Assembly (NCBI GenBank): GCA_030680745.1
Contig: JAUXUR010000030.1
Span: 1-60,540 of the forward strand
DNA length: 60,540 bases
Direction: 5' to 3'
From: Alphaproteobacteria bacterium
Lineage (GTDB): Bacteria; Pseudomonadota; Alphaproteobacteria; JAUXUR01
The notes under the pieces are model-generated. The model ran no database searches. It was not told the DNA's origin and saw only the letters and a list, made by a program, of their open reading frames with translations. The position numbers and the translations under genes were made by a program. Below, piece by piece: positions 7,717-17,268 of this stretch. Numbering within the stretch: the stretch's first letter is position 1; the number at the start of each line of letters is the position of its first letter.

Positions 7717-8553
7717 GGTTCTGTCGCATCTGTGTGAGTTAAGTAAAATTAGATAAACAATCCACCTCTTTTTGATACACTACGCCATTAGAGTGCAAAA
7801 ATTCTGAAAAGCTGATAACGAAGAATCATGTCCTATGACCTGACCTTTTTGAATCATACGAATATTTTCAATACCAGAGATTGTTTCTTTAGCCGAATAA
7901 AAATTCTTAAATCCTAATGTTGGTTTGGTTCGTTTTTTAACAAATCGATGATCTTGCTCTATAAGATTATTAAGATATTTGATTTGTCTAATTTCTATTT
8001 TTTCTTCTTCAGGCGCTTCTTTGTTGAATGACTCTAAAGCGGCTTTGTTGCTGGCGCTTTTATCAATATTAATCTTCTTAGGTACCTTGTTTTCTTTAAA
8101 TGCTTTTTTAAAAAATGCCTTAGCAGCTACTGCGTCTCGGCGTGCCCTAAGAAGAAAATCAATTGTATTTCCTTCACTATCGACAGCTCTATAAAAATAA
8201 ACCCATTTACCATTTAATTTAATATAGGTTTCATCCATTCTCCAGCTTCCATTGACTGGCTTTTTACGCTTTCTAACGCGTTTATCAATCAGAAAAACAA
8301 AGCGTTTAACCCATCTTTGTAACGTTGAATGATCAATCTTAGCGCCTCTTATAGACATCATTTCCTCGAGTTCACGATAACTTAAGGAAAATCTGCATTT
8401 CATATACACAAATAACATGATTACAGAAGGCGAGGAGCAAAATCCCTTAAAATGATACAGCAGCTTTGATGATATATTCTGCATTTATATTGACCTTTCG
8501 TTTTAGACAATTTATTCCTTTTTTACTCCTCATTCAACAGATGCGACAGAACC
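7717..8553. mobile_element. IS6-family insertion sequence (837 bp)
   Basis: The ends are 17-bp perfect inverted repeats, GGTTCTGTCGCATCTGT at 7717-7733 and its complement at 8537-8553. They enclose one transposase gene. The expected 8-bp target duplication is missing: the flanks read CGTAAATG on the left and AAAAGTTT on the right. One side holds a truncated integrase, the other a truncated exported protein, so the present flanks were probably joined by recombination or adjacent deletion. Confidence 0.9.
7780..8484 (-). CDS. IS6-family (IS26-like) transposase
   Basis: A complete 234-residue transposase with the DDE triad D84 (WRMDETYIK), D141 (NIDKSASN) and E176 (NLIEQDHR), followed by K/R-rich FVKKRTKP. 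The N-terminal region with SLSYRELEEMM is the usual helix-turn-helix of the family. Length and motifs are normal, with no frameshift. The start lies 69 bp inside the right inverted repeat, and the stop 63 bp inside the left one. Confidence 0.95.
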   Translation of the reverse strand: MQNISSKLLYHFKGFCSSPSVIMLFVYMKCRFSLSYRELEEMMSIRGAKIDHSTLQRWVKRFVFLIDKRVRKRKKPVNGSWRMDETYIKLNGKWVYFYRAVDSEGNTIDFLLRARRDAVAAKAFFKKAFKENKVPKKINIDKSASNKAALESFNKEAPEEEKIEIRQIKYLNNLIEQDHRFVKKRTKPTLGFKNFYSAKETISGIENIRMIQKGQVIGHDSSLSAFQNFCTLMA

Positions 8554-8637
8554 AAAAGTTTGCTCTATGGGAATATCTGCATGAATCTTTTTGATAAAAC
8601 AGAGGGACAAAAGAAAAATAATGGATAATTTTTTCAT
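8530..8637 (-). pseudogene. Stub of an exported protein truncated by the IS6 element
   Basis: On the minus strand an ATG at 8637 opens a signal-peptide-like sequence, MKKLSIIFLLSLCFIKK, followed by IHADIPIEQTF. The frame then enters the IS end (GSVASVE) and stops at 8530. About 28 codons of host gene remain. The rest of the gene is not found on the far side of the IS, so it was deleted. Confidence 0.55.
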
Positions 8638-8738
8638 TGGAAACACAACATTCATTTGAAATTAATGATACCGAATCGTAGAATGATGTTGCAAAAAAGT
8701 CAAATTTTAATTTTATAATTAATAAGCACTGAAAAAAT

Positions 8739-10559
8739 CTAAACCTTCAGTAATTCTTCGATTTTCTCAATCAATACATTGCCCAGATGCTCAACATCAA
8801 CAATGGTTAATGCATGCGCATATGATCGTGTTACATCGTGACCAATGCCAATCGCCACAAGTTCAACATCCGATCTATTTTCGATCCATTTCGCGCAATC
8901 GGTTAAATGACGATCTAAATAATTACCGGGATTGACAGATAAAGTTGAATCATCCACGGGGGCACCATCTGATATAACAATCAAAATGCGTCTTTGTTCT
9001 GTGCGATGGCTAAGGCGTTGATAAGCCCAAAGAAGTGCTTCTCCATCAATGTTTTCTTTAAGTAAACCTTCGCGCAACATCAAACCCAAGGAACGTCGTG
9101 CACGTCGCCAAGGTGCATCCGCTGCTTTATAAATAATATGACGTAAATCATTCAAACGGCCCGGGTAATCTTGCTTTCCTTCACGAATCCATTTTTCACG
9201 TGATCTGCCACCCTTCCAATTCACAGTTGTATAGCCAAGAATTTCAACTTTAACTTCACAACGCTCAAGTGTGCGTGCAAGGATATCTGCACACATTGCA
9301 GCAATGGCAATGGGTTTACCACGCATTGATCCTGAATTATCAATGAGTAACGTTACAATTGTATCTTTAAAAGGCGCTTCTTTTTCTTTACGGTATGCTC
9401 GCGGTGACAATGGATTCGTAATCACACGATGTAATCGTTGACTGTCCAAAAATCCTTCTTCTAAATTACAATCCCAAGATCGTGCTTGTTTGGCCAATAA
9501 TCGTCGCTGCAACCGATTGGCAAGACGTGTAATACGTAAAGACAATTGATCTAATTGTTGATCAAGCAAATGCCTAAGTCGTGTTAATTCTTCTGGATAA
9601 CAAAGATCTTCAGCATGAATAATTTCATCAAATTCACTTGTAAAAATTTGATATTGAAGATCTTTGTGACCTTCAAAAAAGGGATAAAAAGGATTTTCGG
9701 CACTTTGAGCTTTATCATGATGGGAAAAAATGCTCGATCGTTCAAGAATTTTACTGGGACCTGCATCACCCGATTCTTGTTTGCGTTGTGCAAATCCTTG
9801 GGCAGGCGAATAACCTGAGGATGTTTTGTTTTTATCCTGTTCTTTTTGACCTGATTTTGATTTCTTGCCGCCTTTATCTTTTTCAGAATCCTCTTCTGGA
9901 TCAGTATTTGAATGCGATGTAAAATCACCTTCTAAAGGCAAAATTTTAATAAAATCTTTAACGATTTCAGCAAATTTTACTTGATCTTTAATTTCAGCTG
10001 ATAATTTTTGAAAATAATTTCCATAATGCTGACGTAATTCTGTTTCCCATAATTTTACAATAGGATAGGTCTTTGCTTCTGGTTTTAAGCCCGTTACTTT
10101 TTCCCACAATAAAAGCCTAAGCGATTCAATGAGTGTTTCAGGGTTTTTAATAGGCTCTATCTGACGAATGTCAACGCTATGCGTTAATGCTTCGTGTATA
10201 TTATGGGCAATGCCTTTGTAATTTTGTGCACCAATGGCTGAAACACGTAAAACTTCTAAGGCATCAAAAAGCGAGGATGCGCGATCTTCTTTTGGTCTTA
10301 ATTGAAGATGTTCATCCTTATTATGGTGCTTTAACCATAAAGCTGCAGCGTCAGCTTCACCACGACTTAGGGTGATTTCGTTTAAATTTTCAGAAGTGCT
10401 TGGCGCATAAACGCGGCCTTGAAGATGACCTTGCCTGCGCATCAAATGAAAATTGTCTTTGGTGAATTCAATTTTAGCAAGATGATCCCCAGAAACAGCC
10501 CTATAAGCTGCTGATATAATTTGCTTAAATTCTTGCTGAGGATCCTCTTTTTTCGTCAT
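8739..10559 (-). CDS. cobT: CobT-like VWA-domain protein (AAA+ partner; cobaltochelatase CobT family)
   Basis: A protein of 606 residues with the CobT layout: an alpha-helical N-terminal half, a charged low-complexity linker (about residues 211-265, rich in Asp, Glu and Lys), and a C-terminal von Willebrand A domain. The metal-ion site is D407-N-S-G-S411 ([11 protein letters not shown]), and the distal Asp is in [10 protein letters not shown]. In cobalamin-making alphaproteobacteria CobT and CobS form the chaperone module of the CobNST cobaltochelatase. Its ATG overlaps the cobS stop (10556-10559). No CobN or other cobalamin gene is in the window, so another client of this AAA+/VWA pair is possible. 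The family is certain; the cobalt role is not. Confidence 0.88.
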   Translation of the reverse strand: MTKKEDPQQEFKQIISAAYRAVSGDHLAKIEFTKDNFHLMRRQGHLQGRVYAPSTSENLNEITLSRGEADAAALWLKHHNKDEHLQLRPKEDRASSLFDALEVLRVSAIGAQNYKGIAHNIHEALTHSVDIRQIEPIKNPETLIESLRLLLWEKVTGLKPEAKTYPIVKLWETELRQHYGNYFQKLSAEIKDQVKFAEIVKDFIKILPLEGDFTSHSNTDPEEDSEKDKGGKKSKSGQKEQDKNKTSSGYSPAQGFAQRKQESGDAGPSKILERSSIFSHHDKAQSAENPFYPFFEGHKDLQYQIFTSEFDEIIHAEDLCYPEELTRLRHLLDQQLDQLSLRITRLANRLQRRLLAKQARSWDCNLEEGFLDSQRLHRVITNPLSPRAYRKEKEAPFKDTIVTLLIDNSGSMRGKPIAIAAMCADILARTLERCEVKVEILGYTTVNWKGGRSREKWIREGKQDYPGRLNDLRHIIYKAADAPWRRARRSLGLMLREGLLKENIDGEALLWAYQRLSHRTEQRRILIVISDGAPVDDSTLSVNPGNYLDRHLTDCAKWIENRSDVELVAIGIGHDVTRSYAHALTIVDVEHLGNVLIEKIEELLKV

Positions 10560-11533
10560 TTAGCAATTATACTTTCTTGGAGCTCTTGCCCAAAACAACG
10601 TTGAAAATATTCTGCAATGATAGATTTTTCGATATCATCACAACGATTTAAAAAGCTAACTCTGAATCCATAAGCGATATCCTTAAATATTTCAGTGTTT
10701 TCAGCCCAAGTAATTACCGTTCTTGGTGACATCACCGTTGAGATATCACCTGCAATAAAACCAGTTCGGGTTAATTGCGCAACCGATACCATGGATTTAA
10801 TTTTTTCACGCCCTTTGTCAGTATCGTAACTAGGTACACGTGCTAAAACGATATCCATTTCCTCTTGATGACTTAAATAATTTAGTGACACAATAATGTT
10901 CCAACGATCAAGTTGTCCTTGATTCAATTGTTGCGTCCCATGATATAGACCTGTTGTATCTCCCAAACCAATTGTATTGGCTGTTGCAAAAAGCCTAAAA
11001 GCTGGATGCGGTTTCACAACCCGGTTTTGTTCTAAAATTGTCATCTTGCCTTCAGTTTCAAGCACGCGCTGAATCACAAGCATAACGTCTGGTCGTCCAG
11101 CATCATATTCGTCAAATACAAGGGCTACTGGATTTTGCAATGACCAAGGTAAAATACCTTCTTGAAATTCCGTTACTTGCTTGCCTTCATTCAAAACGAT
11201 TGTATCGCGTCCCACAAGATCAAGTCTGCTGATATGACTATCCAAATTGATGCGTACACAAGGCCAATTAAGACGTGCCGCCACTTGTTCAATATGCGTG
11301 GACTTACCTGTACCGTGATAGCCTTGAATCAGAATGCGTCGATTGAACGCAAAACCTGCTAAAATTGCCAAGGTTGTTTCTGGATCGAAGCGATAGACAG
11401 GATCAATATCGGGTACAAATTCGCTTGTTTGACTAAAAGCAGGGACACTCCAATCACAATCAAAACCAAAGCTTTGACGAACCGAGATCCGAATATCGGG
11501 TTGATCTAAAGAATGCGCTAAAATAGGGTTCAT
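10556..11533 (-). CDS. cobS: CobS-like AAA+ ATPase (cobaltochelatase CobS family, MoxR-like)
   Basis: A 325-residue AAA+ ATPase, close to the usual CobS size. Walker A is GYHGTGKST (residues 71-79) and Walker B is [11 protein letters not shown] (D141-E142); sensor 1 is ATANTIG. The N-terminal extension before the ATPase core (about residues 1-50) is typical of CobS. CobS forms a hexameric ring that binds CobT and remodels the chelatase subunit. Its start overlaps the dnaJ-like stop and its stop overlaps the cobT start by 4 bp each, so the three genes are one translationally coupled unit. Confidence 0.92.
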   Translation of the reverse strand: MNPILAHSLDQPDIRISVRQSFGFDCDWSVPAFSQTSEFVPDIDPVYRFDPETTLAILAGFAFNRRILIQGYHGTGKSTHIEQVAARLNWPCVRINLDSHISRLDLVGRDTIVLNEGKQVTEFQEGILPWSLQNPVALVFDEYDAGRPDVMLVIQRVLETEGKMTILEQNRVVKPHPAFRLFATANTIGLGDTTGLYHGTQQLNQGQLDRWNIIVSLNYLSHQEEMDIVLARVPSYDTDKGREKIKSMVSVAQLTRTGFIAGDISTVMSPRTVITWAENTEIFKDIAYGFRVSFLNRCDDIEKSIIAEYFQRCFGQELQESIIAK

Positions 11534-12087
11534 GATTGCCGCGTCTTTCCTTGTTGAACGAGATAATCGCGTAATAATGCATAAGCATTATTCACTTGTT
11601 TCAATTTTTCGATATTTTCGTCTGTTGCCCCCATTAAATCGGGGTGATATTTCTTCACAAGATCTTTATATGTTTGACGTAATTTATCAAGCGCAAAAGG
11701 AAAATGAAGATTAAGAACAATCAACGATTGTTTGATATTTTCAGGGAGCTTAATCATAATTGGATCATGATTATAATCGGAAGGATTTAATTTTCCATGC
11801 GATCCAAAAGGCCAAGTTGGTTTTTGAAGGACAGCATCTTCTTTTAAATGAGCTTCAATTTGGTTCATGTTCATACCTGCATAATAATCCCATTTAGCAT
11901 TATAATCACGAATATGCGGCATACAGAACCAATAATATTGTTGTAACGTTTGTTTTGATTGAGGTGCTTTAAATTTACCAATGCCATGACAGCCTGGAAA
12001 ATCACATAATTTTTCAGAATCGTTAGATTTAGGGTCATTCAAAATAAAATATTTTAAATTGACTTCGATTTTTTTTGTTTGCGCCAT
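11530..12087 (-). CDS. J-domain (DnaJ-like) protein of the cobS/cobT operon
   Basis: A protein of 185 residues with a C-terminal J domain: helix II LRQTYKDLVKKYHPD with the HPD motif at 148-150, and helix III ENIEKLKQVNNAYALLRDY. The N-terminal part carries Cys/His pairs (CDFPGCHG at 28-35, FCMPH at 54-58) that could bind zinc. J domains stimulate DnaK ATPase; no canonical DnaJ Gly/Phe or substrate domain is present. Genes of this type sit directly upstream of cobS and cobT in many alphaproteobacteria. GGAG lies 8 bp before the ATG. It is the first gene of the operon. Confidence 0.85.
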   Translation of the reverse strand: MAQTKKIEVNLKYFILNDPKSNDSEKLCDFPGCHGIGKFKAPQSKQTLQQYYWFCMPHIRDYNAKWDYYAGMNMNQIEAHLKEDAVLQKPTWPFGSHGKLNPSDYNHDPIMIKLPENIKQSLIVLNLHFPFALDKLRQTYKDLVKKYHPDLMGATDENIEKLKQVNNAYALLRDYLVQQGKTRQS

Positions 12088-12198
12088 GGCTCATTCTCCA
12101 ACTTTTATATCTTAACGTTTGTTGAAAAAATCAGCAATACTTCTGGAGACGATAAAAATCAAAAAAGCATTCTTCTTATAAAAATGTATGTACGTATG

Positions 12199-13827
12199 TT
12201 ATTCTTTAGTTTTTTTCGTTTCTAAATGTCGTCTTAAAGGTTCTCCAAACATTGCACCGTGGAAATTCAAGCGCATTGTAAGAATACGTGTGAAGAAACA
12301 CCCAATAACTGAAATGACGACTAGGTAAAAAATGAAATTTGGATCAGCGCGTTCTTCCTGCCATATCAAGAATATCGCCATAATAAAGCCCCAAATGAGT
12401 GATACTTCAGCATAAAATGCACCTTTTAATGCATAAATATAATTATCGGATCGTAAAAGATCTCTTAATATACCGCCGCCTGCTCCTGTTAATGCACCGA
12501 AAGCTGGGCCCCATATCCATAATGGATCACTTTTAGTCACGACTGCAACAACAACACCTGAAACCGTAAAAGCTGCTTGCCCTAACGCATCGAAAATAAC
12601 TAAAAATCGGTCTGCCGTCGAAATGCCAATCTTTTGTTTAGGCTGAGGGCTATTGTCAGTATGATTCATAAATTTTCGGACTACGTAAGGATATATAAAA
12701 TGCGTAAATAAATACCCTATAATCACAACAGATAAAATAAGGATGGCATAAATAGGATTGCTTAAAATGCCAATCGGTTTTCGATCTACTATAATATCAC
12801 GTAAAATACCACCTCCAACCGATGGAAGCGCTGCAAAGATTAAAGCGCCAAATAATGTTGTTCTTTCATGATAAGCGACGATTAATCCCGAGAGTGCAAA
12901 GGCAATTGTTCCGATAATATCAATGATAAGAAACCATGGACGATCAATTGTTTGAAGCAATAAAACAGGTAATAAATAACCTTTAATAATATGGCCATAT
13001 TCACCAGATTTTTTTATTTCTGTAATAGCTTTATTGAATTCTTCGACAATTTTTGGTGTTGTTGATTTTTTGCTAAAAACAAGATGAATGTCAACGCCAA
13101 CACCTAAATATTGTTCTTCTATTTTATCTCTACTGCCCATACGCCAAGCAATTGTTGAAGTGACTAATCGATCAGCAAAAAACGCATCAACATTACCATT
13201 AAGTAAGTTTTCAAGACTTTCCATATCATTGGCAGTTTTAGTAATATTCTTTTGATTTTCTGGATTTTTAATAAATTCATTAATACGTGGATCTGCATAA
13301 ATAAAACCATCGACGACACTTACACGAAGATTTTTTTCTTTAATGCTGTCTAAGGATTTTTGGACGTCACCAAAATTGTATTTTGAAAGTTCTCCACGTC
13401 TTACGTAAAGTGAATTTTCTTCCCGTCTATAAGGTGTTGAATAATAAGCAAATTCAGCGCGTTCTTCTGTCCAAGTGGCGCCTGCTGCGAAATCTCTCTT
13501 TCCTGTTTTTATATCATCAAGATGTTGCTTCCAACTTACTTCTTCATAAAAGACATTATAGCCAGCTTTTTTGGCTATTGCTTTAACAAGCTGAACATCA
13601 AGTCCTGTAAGGGTTTTAAAGCCTTCGCCGCCTTCAACATATTGATAAGGATCCCATGGATACCATCCATTTTTTAGTTGTGTGTCTGTACGCTGCATCG
13701 CATTAGGTTGTTCAGGGAGTGCAACGGCAACATCAGTTGCAAAAGCATCGATAAAAAATAGGTTAAATAAAAAAAGTAAATAAAAAACAATTATTTTTTT
13801 ATCTGACATAAAGTCAAAGCGTTTCAT
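12199..13827 (-). CDS. Periplasmic amino-acid-binding domain fused to a TRIC-type membrane channel
   Basis: A 542-residue fusion. Residues ~10-31 form a signal sequence. Residues ~33-290 are a solute-binding protein family 3 domain, with WYPWDPYQYVEG, TGLDVQLVKAIAKKAGY and VDAFFADR as characteristic segments. From about residue 300 there are two TRIC (formerly UPF0126) repeats of about 100 residues, each with three helices and a glycine-rich GGGILRD motif (VGGGILRDI and AGGGILRDL). TRIC proteins are trimeric cation channels. A ligand-binding sensor exposed to the periplasm and joined directly to the channel suggests ligand-gated ion flux, which is inference. GAGGGA stands 6 bp before the ATG. 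It is transcribed alone, convergent with nothing and divergent from the aldolase gene. Confidence 0.85.
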   Translation of the reverse strand: MKRFDFMSDKKIIVFYLLFLFNLFFIDAFATDVAVALPEQPNAMQRTDTQLKNGWYPWDPYQYVEGGEGFKTLTGLDVQLVKAIAKKAGYNVFYEEVSWKQHLDDIKTGKRDFAAGATWTEERAEFAYYSTPYRREENSLYVRRGELSKYNFGDVQKSLDSIKEKNLRVSVVDGFIYADPRINEFIKNPENQKNITKTANDMESLENLLNGNVDAFFADRLVTSTIAWRMGSRDKIEEQYLGVGVDIHLVFSKKSTTPKIVEEFNKAITEIKKSGEYGHIIKGYLLPVLLLQTIDRPWFLIIDIIGTIAFALSGLIVAYHERTTLFGALIFAALPSVGGGILRDIIVDRKPIGILSNPIYAILILSVVIIGYLFTHFIYPYVVRKFMNHTDNSPQPKQKIGISTADRFLVIFDALGQAAFTVSGVVVAVVTKSDPLWIWGPAFGALTGAGGGILRDLLRSDNYIYALKGAFYAEVSLIWGFIMAIFLIWQEERADPNFIFYLVVISVIGCFFTRILTMRLNFHGAMFGEPLRRHLETKKTKE

Positions 13828-13967
13828 GGTGTTCCCTCAAGATAACAATATTTGCTATTATAAGCATATGTCTTTTTTTTGATGATACCAAATATCAAAT
13901 TGATGTTCATGCAAAATTTGATAAGATGTGAAAAATAGTGATAGAGAAACACCACGGAGAAATACCT

Positions 13968-14930
13968 ATGTATCTAACAGAACGCGTCAAAGCTATATTA
14001 TCTCATTACGAAAGTGATAATCCCGGCACAAAAACAAATTTAGCGCGATTGCTTATGCATGGCAAATTGGCAGGCACTGGACATTTAGTCATTTTACCGG
14101 TAGATCAAGGTTTTGAGCATGGTCCAGCGCGAAGCTTTGCGGCTAATCCTTTTGCCTATGATCCCTATTATCACTATCAATTAGCAATCGATGCTGGTCT
14201 TTCAGCTTATGCAGCCCCTTTAGGCATGCTTGAAGTGGGTGCTGATCGTTTTGCAGGTGCTATCCCAACCATTTTAAAAATGAATAGTGCAAATTCCCTT
14301 CATCCTAGTGAAGAAGCACAAACACAAGCCATTACAGCAAGCGTTGAAGATGCTTTAAAGCTTGGTTGTTCAGCCATTGGATTTACGATTTATCCAGGAT
14401 CGCCTGCGGCTTATGGGATGATGGAAGAAATAAAAGAACTTAGCAGAGAAGCAAAAGATTGTGGTCTTGCAGTGGTTATTTGGTCTTATGCACGCGGCGA
14501 TGAAATTTCAAAAGCTGGTGAAACAGCCATTGATGTTATTGCTTATGCCGCCCATATGGCAGCATTACTTGGCGCTCATATCATTAAAGTAAAACCGCCT
14601 ACCGAGCATTTAGAATTGAGTGCTGCCAAAAAAGTTTACGAAAAAGAACATATTCCTATTTCAACTTTGGCAGAGCGTATTCGTCATGTTGTTAAATGTT
14701 GTTTTAATGGGAAACGTCTTGTTGTTTTTTCAGGCGGTGATGCTAAAACCGATGAACAAATACTTGAAGAAATTAGTTCTATTAAATTGGGCGGTGGTAC
14801 AGGATCTATTATTGGTCGCAACTCTTTCCAAAGACCACGTGATCAAGCGCTCGCACTTTTAGATAAAGTTATATCGATTTATTTAGAAAAAAATGAATCT
14901 TTAGTTGCAGTTGAACGCGGAAATTGGTAA
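13968..14930 (+). CDS. fbaB: Class I fructose-bisphosphate aldolase (FbaB/DhnA type)
   Basis: It cleaves fructose 1,6-bisphosphate to dihydroxyacetone phosphate and glyceraldehyde 3-phosphate by a Schiff-base mechanism in the cytoplasm. Family signs are LPVDQGFEHGPARSF near residue 45, GFTIYPGSP, VIWSYARG and HIIKVKPP, whose lysines (K207, K209) include the Schiff-base candidate. The phosphate-binding end is FSGGDAKTDE and GGGTGSIIGRNSFQR. The ATG at 13968 is preferred (320 residues; GGAG about 9 bp upstream) over a GTG at 13938 that lacks a ribosome site. efp follows after 38 bp and suhB after that, so this is probably one operon. Confidence 0.93.
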   Translation: MYLTERVKAILSHYESDNPGTKTNLARLLMHGKLAGTGHLVILPVDQGFEHGPARSFAANPFAYDPYYHYQLAIDAGLSAYAAPLGMLEVGADRFAGAIPTILKMNSANSLHPSEEAQTQAITASVEDALKLGCSAIGFTIYPGSPAAYGMMEEIKELSREAKDCGLAVVIWSYARGDEISKAGETAIDVIAYAAHMAALLGAHIIKVKPPTEHLELSAAKKVYEKEHIPISTLAERIRHVVKCCFNGKRLVVFSGGDAKTDEQILEEISSIKLGGGTGSIIGRNSFQRPRDQALALLDKVISIYLEKNESLVAVERGNW

Positions 14931-14968
14931 TCTTCCCAGTCAAACGATGTAGTTAAGAAGGACAAAAC

Positions 14969-15538
14969 ATGGAAAAAATCAGCGGCGGTGAATTACGTCC
15001 CGGCATTATTGTAAATTTTAAAAACCGGTTGCTGGTTGTTGTTAAAACACAACATGTGAAGCCTGGTAAAGGTCCAGCTTATATGCAAGCGGAACTTAAA
15101 GATATTCAATCAGCCACGAAATTAAACGAACGTTTCAGAACGGATGAAAGTTTAGAACGTGTGCGTTTAGATGAAACTGAATACCAATATCTTTTTGAAG
15201 ACGGCGAACATTTAACCTTTATGGATCAAGAAACTTACGAACAAGTTACTTTATCCAAAGATCTTATTGGTGATCAGGTTGATTTTCTTACAGAAGGTAT
15301 GGTTGTTTCTGTTTCTTCTTATCAAGGCGCGCCCGTTGGCGTTACTTTGCCAACAACAATCATCATGGAAATTGCAGAAGCTGACCCTGTTGTTAAGGGT
15401 CAAACAGCAACTTCGTCCTATAAGCCTGCTATTTTAACCAATGGCGTTCGTGTTATGGTACCGCCGCATATTGGTTCAGGTGTGCGCATTGTCGTCAATA
15501 TTGCCGATCGTGAATATGTAGAGAGAGCAAAAGATTAA
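14969..15538 (+). CDS. efp: Elongation factor P
   Basis: A 189-residue protein with the three beta-barrel domains of EF-P. It binds the ribosome between the P and E sites and relieves stalling at polyproline motifs. The modification loop is KPGKGPAYMQ, with K34 at the position lysylated in Escherichia coli; whether the modifying enzyme EpmA exists is not visible here. The C-terminal part contains the conserved ASSYKPA-like sequence TSSYKPAILTNG and VPPHIGSG. AAGAAGGA is 7 bp before the ATG. EF-P would be relevant to the Pro-rich exported proteins at 58113-60540. It is followed 3 bp later by suhB. Confidence 0.96.
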   Translation: MEKISGGELRPGIIVNFKNRLLVVVKTQHVKPGKGPAYMQAELKDIQSATKLNERFRTDESLERVRLDETEYQYLFEDGEHLTFMDQETYEQVTLSKDLIGDQVDFLTEGMVVSVSSYQGAPVGVTLPTTIIMEIAEADPVVKGQTATSSYKPAILTNGVRVMVPPHIGSGVRIVVNIADREYVERAKD

Positions 15539-15541
15539 TCC

Positions 15542-16327
15542 ATGTCAGTTCGCTCTCCTTTAATTAACGTTATGGTCCAAGCGGCCTATAAGGCCGGTCG
15601 TAATCTTATTCACGATTTTGGTGAAGTTCAACATTTGCAAGTGTCTTTAAAAGGACCCGGTGATTTTGTCACCGCCGCTGATAAACGCACCGAAAAAATT
15701 CTACGCCAAGAATTGCATAAAGCAAGACCAAATTATGGTTTTTTATGTGAGGAATCAGGCGAAGAAATCGGTGAAAATCCAGACGTACGTTGGATCATAG
15801 ATCCGCTTGATGGCACAACGAATTTTTTACATTCCATTCCGCATTTTGCGATTTCTATTGGCCTTGAAAAAGAAGGTTTCATGATTGCAGGTGTTATCTA
15901 TGACCCTGTTAAAGATGAACTTTTTTGGGCTGAAAAAGGACGTGGTGCTTATGTCAATGACAGACGTATGCGTGTATCATCTCGTAAAAAACTGGATATT
16001 TCATTGATTGCAACGGGTATTCCTTTTGGGGCCCATGGTAATGCTGATGAATTTTCAGATCATGTTAAAAAAATTGCGCCTCAAGTTGCTGGTATCAGAC
16101 GCATGGGGGCTGCATCACTTGATCTTGCTTATGTTGCTGCAGGTCGATATGAGGGCTTCTGGGAAACGCATTTATATCCTTGGGATGTTGCAGCCGGCAT
16201 GTTGATGATTGTTGAAGCAGGTGGCAAAATTACGCAATGTGATGGTCAGCCTTATAAATTGGGCGATTATTCTATTTTAGCGTCAAATATGGGGATTCAT
16301 GAACCATTGGTTGAGATGTTTGCGTAA
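15542..16327 (+). CDS. suhB: Inositol monophosphatase family protein (SuhB-like)
   Basis: A Mg-dependent phosphatase of 261 residues. The metal-binding motifs are complete: EESGEE, WIIDPLDGTTNFLH (DPLDGT) and the C-terminal WDVAAGMLMIVEAGG. Homologues dephosphorylate inositol phosphates or related sugar phosphates, and SuhB also takes part in rRNA antitermination in Escherichia coli. Only 3 bp separate it from efp, so the two are co-transcribed, an arrangement common in alphaproteobacteria. The in vivo substrate cannot be told from sequence. Confidence 0.92.
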   Translation: MSVRSPLINVMVQAAYKAGRNLIHDFGEVQHLQVSLKGPGDFVTAADKRTEKILRQELHKARPNYGFLCEESGEEIGENPDVRWIIDPLDGTTNFLHSIPHFAISIGLEKEGFMIAGVIYDPVKDELFWAEKGRGAYVNDRRMRVSSRKKLDISLIATGIPFGAHGNADEFSDHVKKIAPQVAGIRRMGAASLDLAYVAAGRYEGFWETHLYPWDVAAGMLMIVEAGGKITQCDGQPYKLGDYSILASNMGIHEPLVEMFA

Positions 16328-16412
16328 AACACGTAGTAAATTACTGAACGTATATTAACGTTCAGTAAGCCCAATTTAAATTTATTATATTTTAATGATG
16401 GATATTTATAGA

Positions 16413-17228
16413 ATGAATAAAAGATTTTTTACTTTTTCATTAATTACAATTTTTTTAATAAATACTCCTATTTTTGCAGAGACAAAATGTTTCGTTGCCA
16501 AAGAAAAAACCAAAATTTTAGAACAGGTTGGTGATTGCGCACAACCTCATTCTCCATGTTCAACATTTAAAATTCCTTTGGCACTTATGGCATATGATGC
16601 CGGGATTTTAATTGATGAGACAAATCCCAAATGGGATTATAACGTTAAGCATGAACCATTATTGCCTGTACTAGTTGATATTTGGAAACAAAAACATGAT
16701 CCCCTATTGTGGATGAAAAATTCATCCATTCCTTATTCTATGGATATAACAACGCGATTGGGACTTGAGAAATTTAAGACCTATGTTGATGCACTTAATT
16801 ATGGCAATAAAGACATCATAGGCGATAAAGATAAAAATAACGGTCTTACCAATGCGTGGCTTTCAAGTAGTTTACAAATTTCAGGACGCGAACAAATCAC
16901 ATTTTTAGAAAAATTAATTGATAATAAACTTCCAGTCAGTGATAAAGCGCATGAAATGACAAAAAAAATTCTTTTTGTTGAAGATCTTCCAAATAATTGG
17001 AAACTTTTTGGCAAAACAGGTTCTGGTCGACTTCAAAACAAGGATGGATCACGTATTGAAGACCGACCTGTTGGATGGTTTATTGGTTGGCTTGAAAAAG
17101 AAAATCGCAACATTGTTTTTGCACATTACATTGAAGATGATCAAAAATTCAGTACACCTGTTGGTGTACGCGCTAAAGATAGTGCGAAAGATAAAATATT
17201 GAAATTGATTGATACTGAAAAAAAATAA
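16413..17228 (+). CDS. Class D (OXA-like) beta-lactamase
   Basis: A periplasmic serine hydrolase of 271 residues. The signal peptide is MNKRFFTFSLITIFLINTPI-FA. The active-site motifs of class D enzymes are present in order: S50-T-F-K53 (nucleophile and carboxylated Lys), S104-S-I106 (in place of the usual S-x-V), Y130-G-N132, W149 in NAWLSSSLQIS, and K201-T-G203. The substitution of Val by Ile in the second motif is conservative. The spectrum cannot be predicted; it might equally be a penicillin-recognising sensor remnant, but the full motif set argues for an enzyme. Two more in-frame ATGs lie upstream (16395, 16398); 16413 gives the cleanest signal peptide. A terminator follows at once, so the gene is probably monocistronic. 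Confidence 0.88.
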   Translation: MNKRFFTFSLITIFLINTPIFAETKCFVAKEKTKILEQVGDCAQPHSPCSTFKIPLALMAYDAGILIDETNPKWDYNVKHEPLLPVLVDIWKQKHDPLLWMKNSSIPYSMDITTRLGLEKFKTYVDALNYGNKDIIGDKDKNNGLTNAWLSSSLQISGREQITFLEKLIDNKLPVSDKAHEMTKKILFVEDLPNNWKLFGKTGSGRLQNKDGSRIEDRPVGWFIGWLEKENRNIVFAHYIEDDQKFSTPVGVRAKDSAKDKILKLIDTEKK

Positions 17229-17256
17229 AAGCCAAGAAATAATCTTCTTGGCTTTT
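17227..17256 (+). terminator. Rho-independent terminator after the beta-lactamase gene
   Basis: A perfect 12-bp stem, AAAAGCCAAGAA (17227-17238) and TTCTTGGCTTTT (17245-17256), with a 6-nt loop. It begins inside the stop codon of the gene. The A and T runs on both sides make it able to act in both directions. Confidence 0.85.
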
Positions 17257-17268
17257 AACTATTTGATT

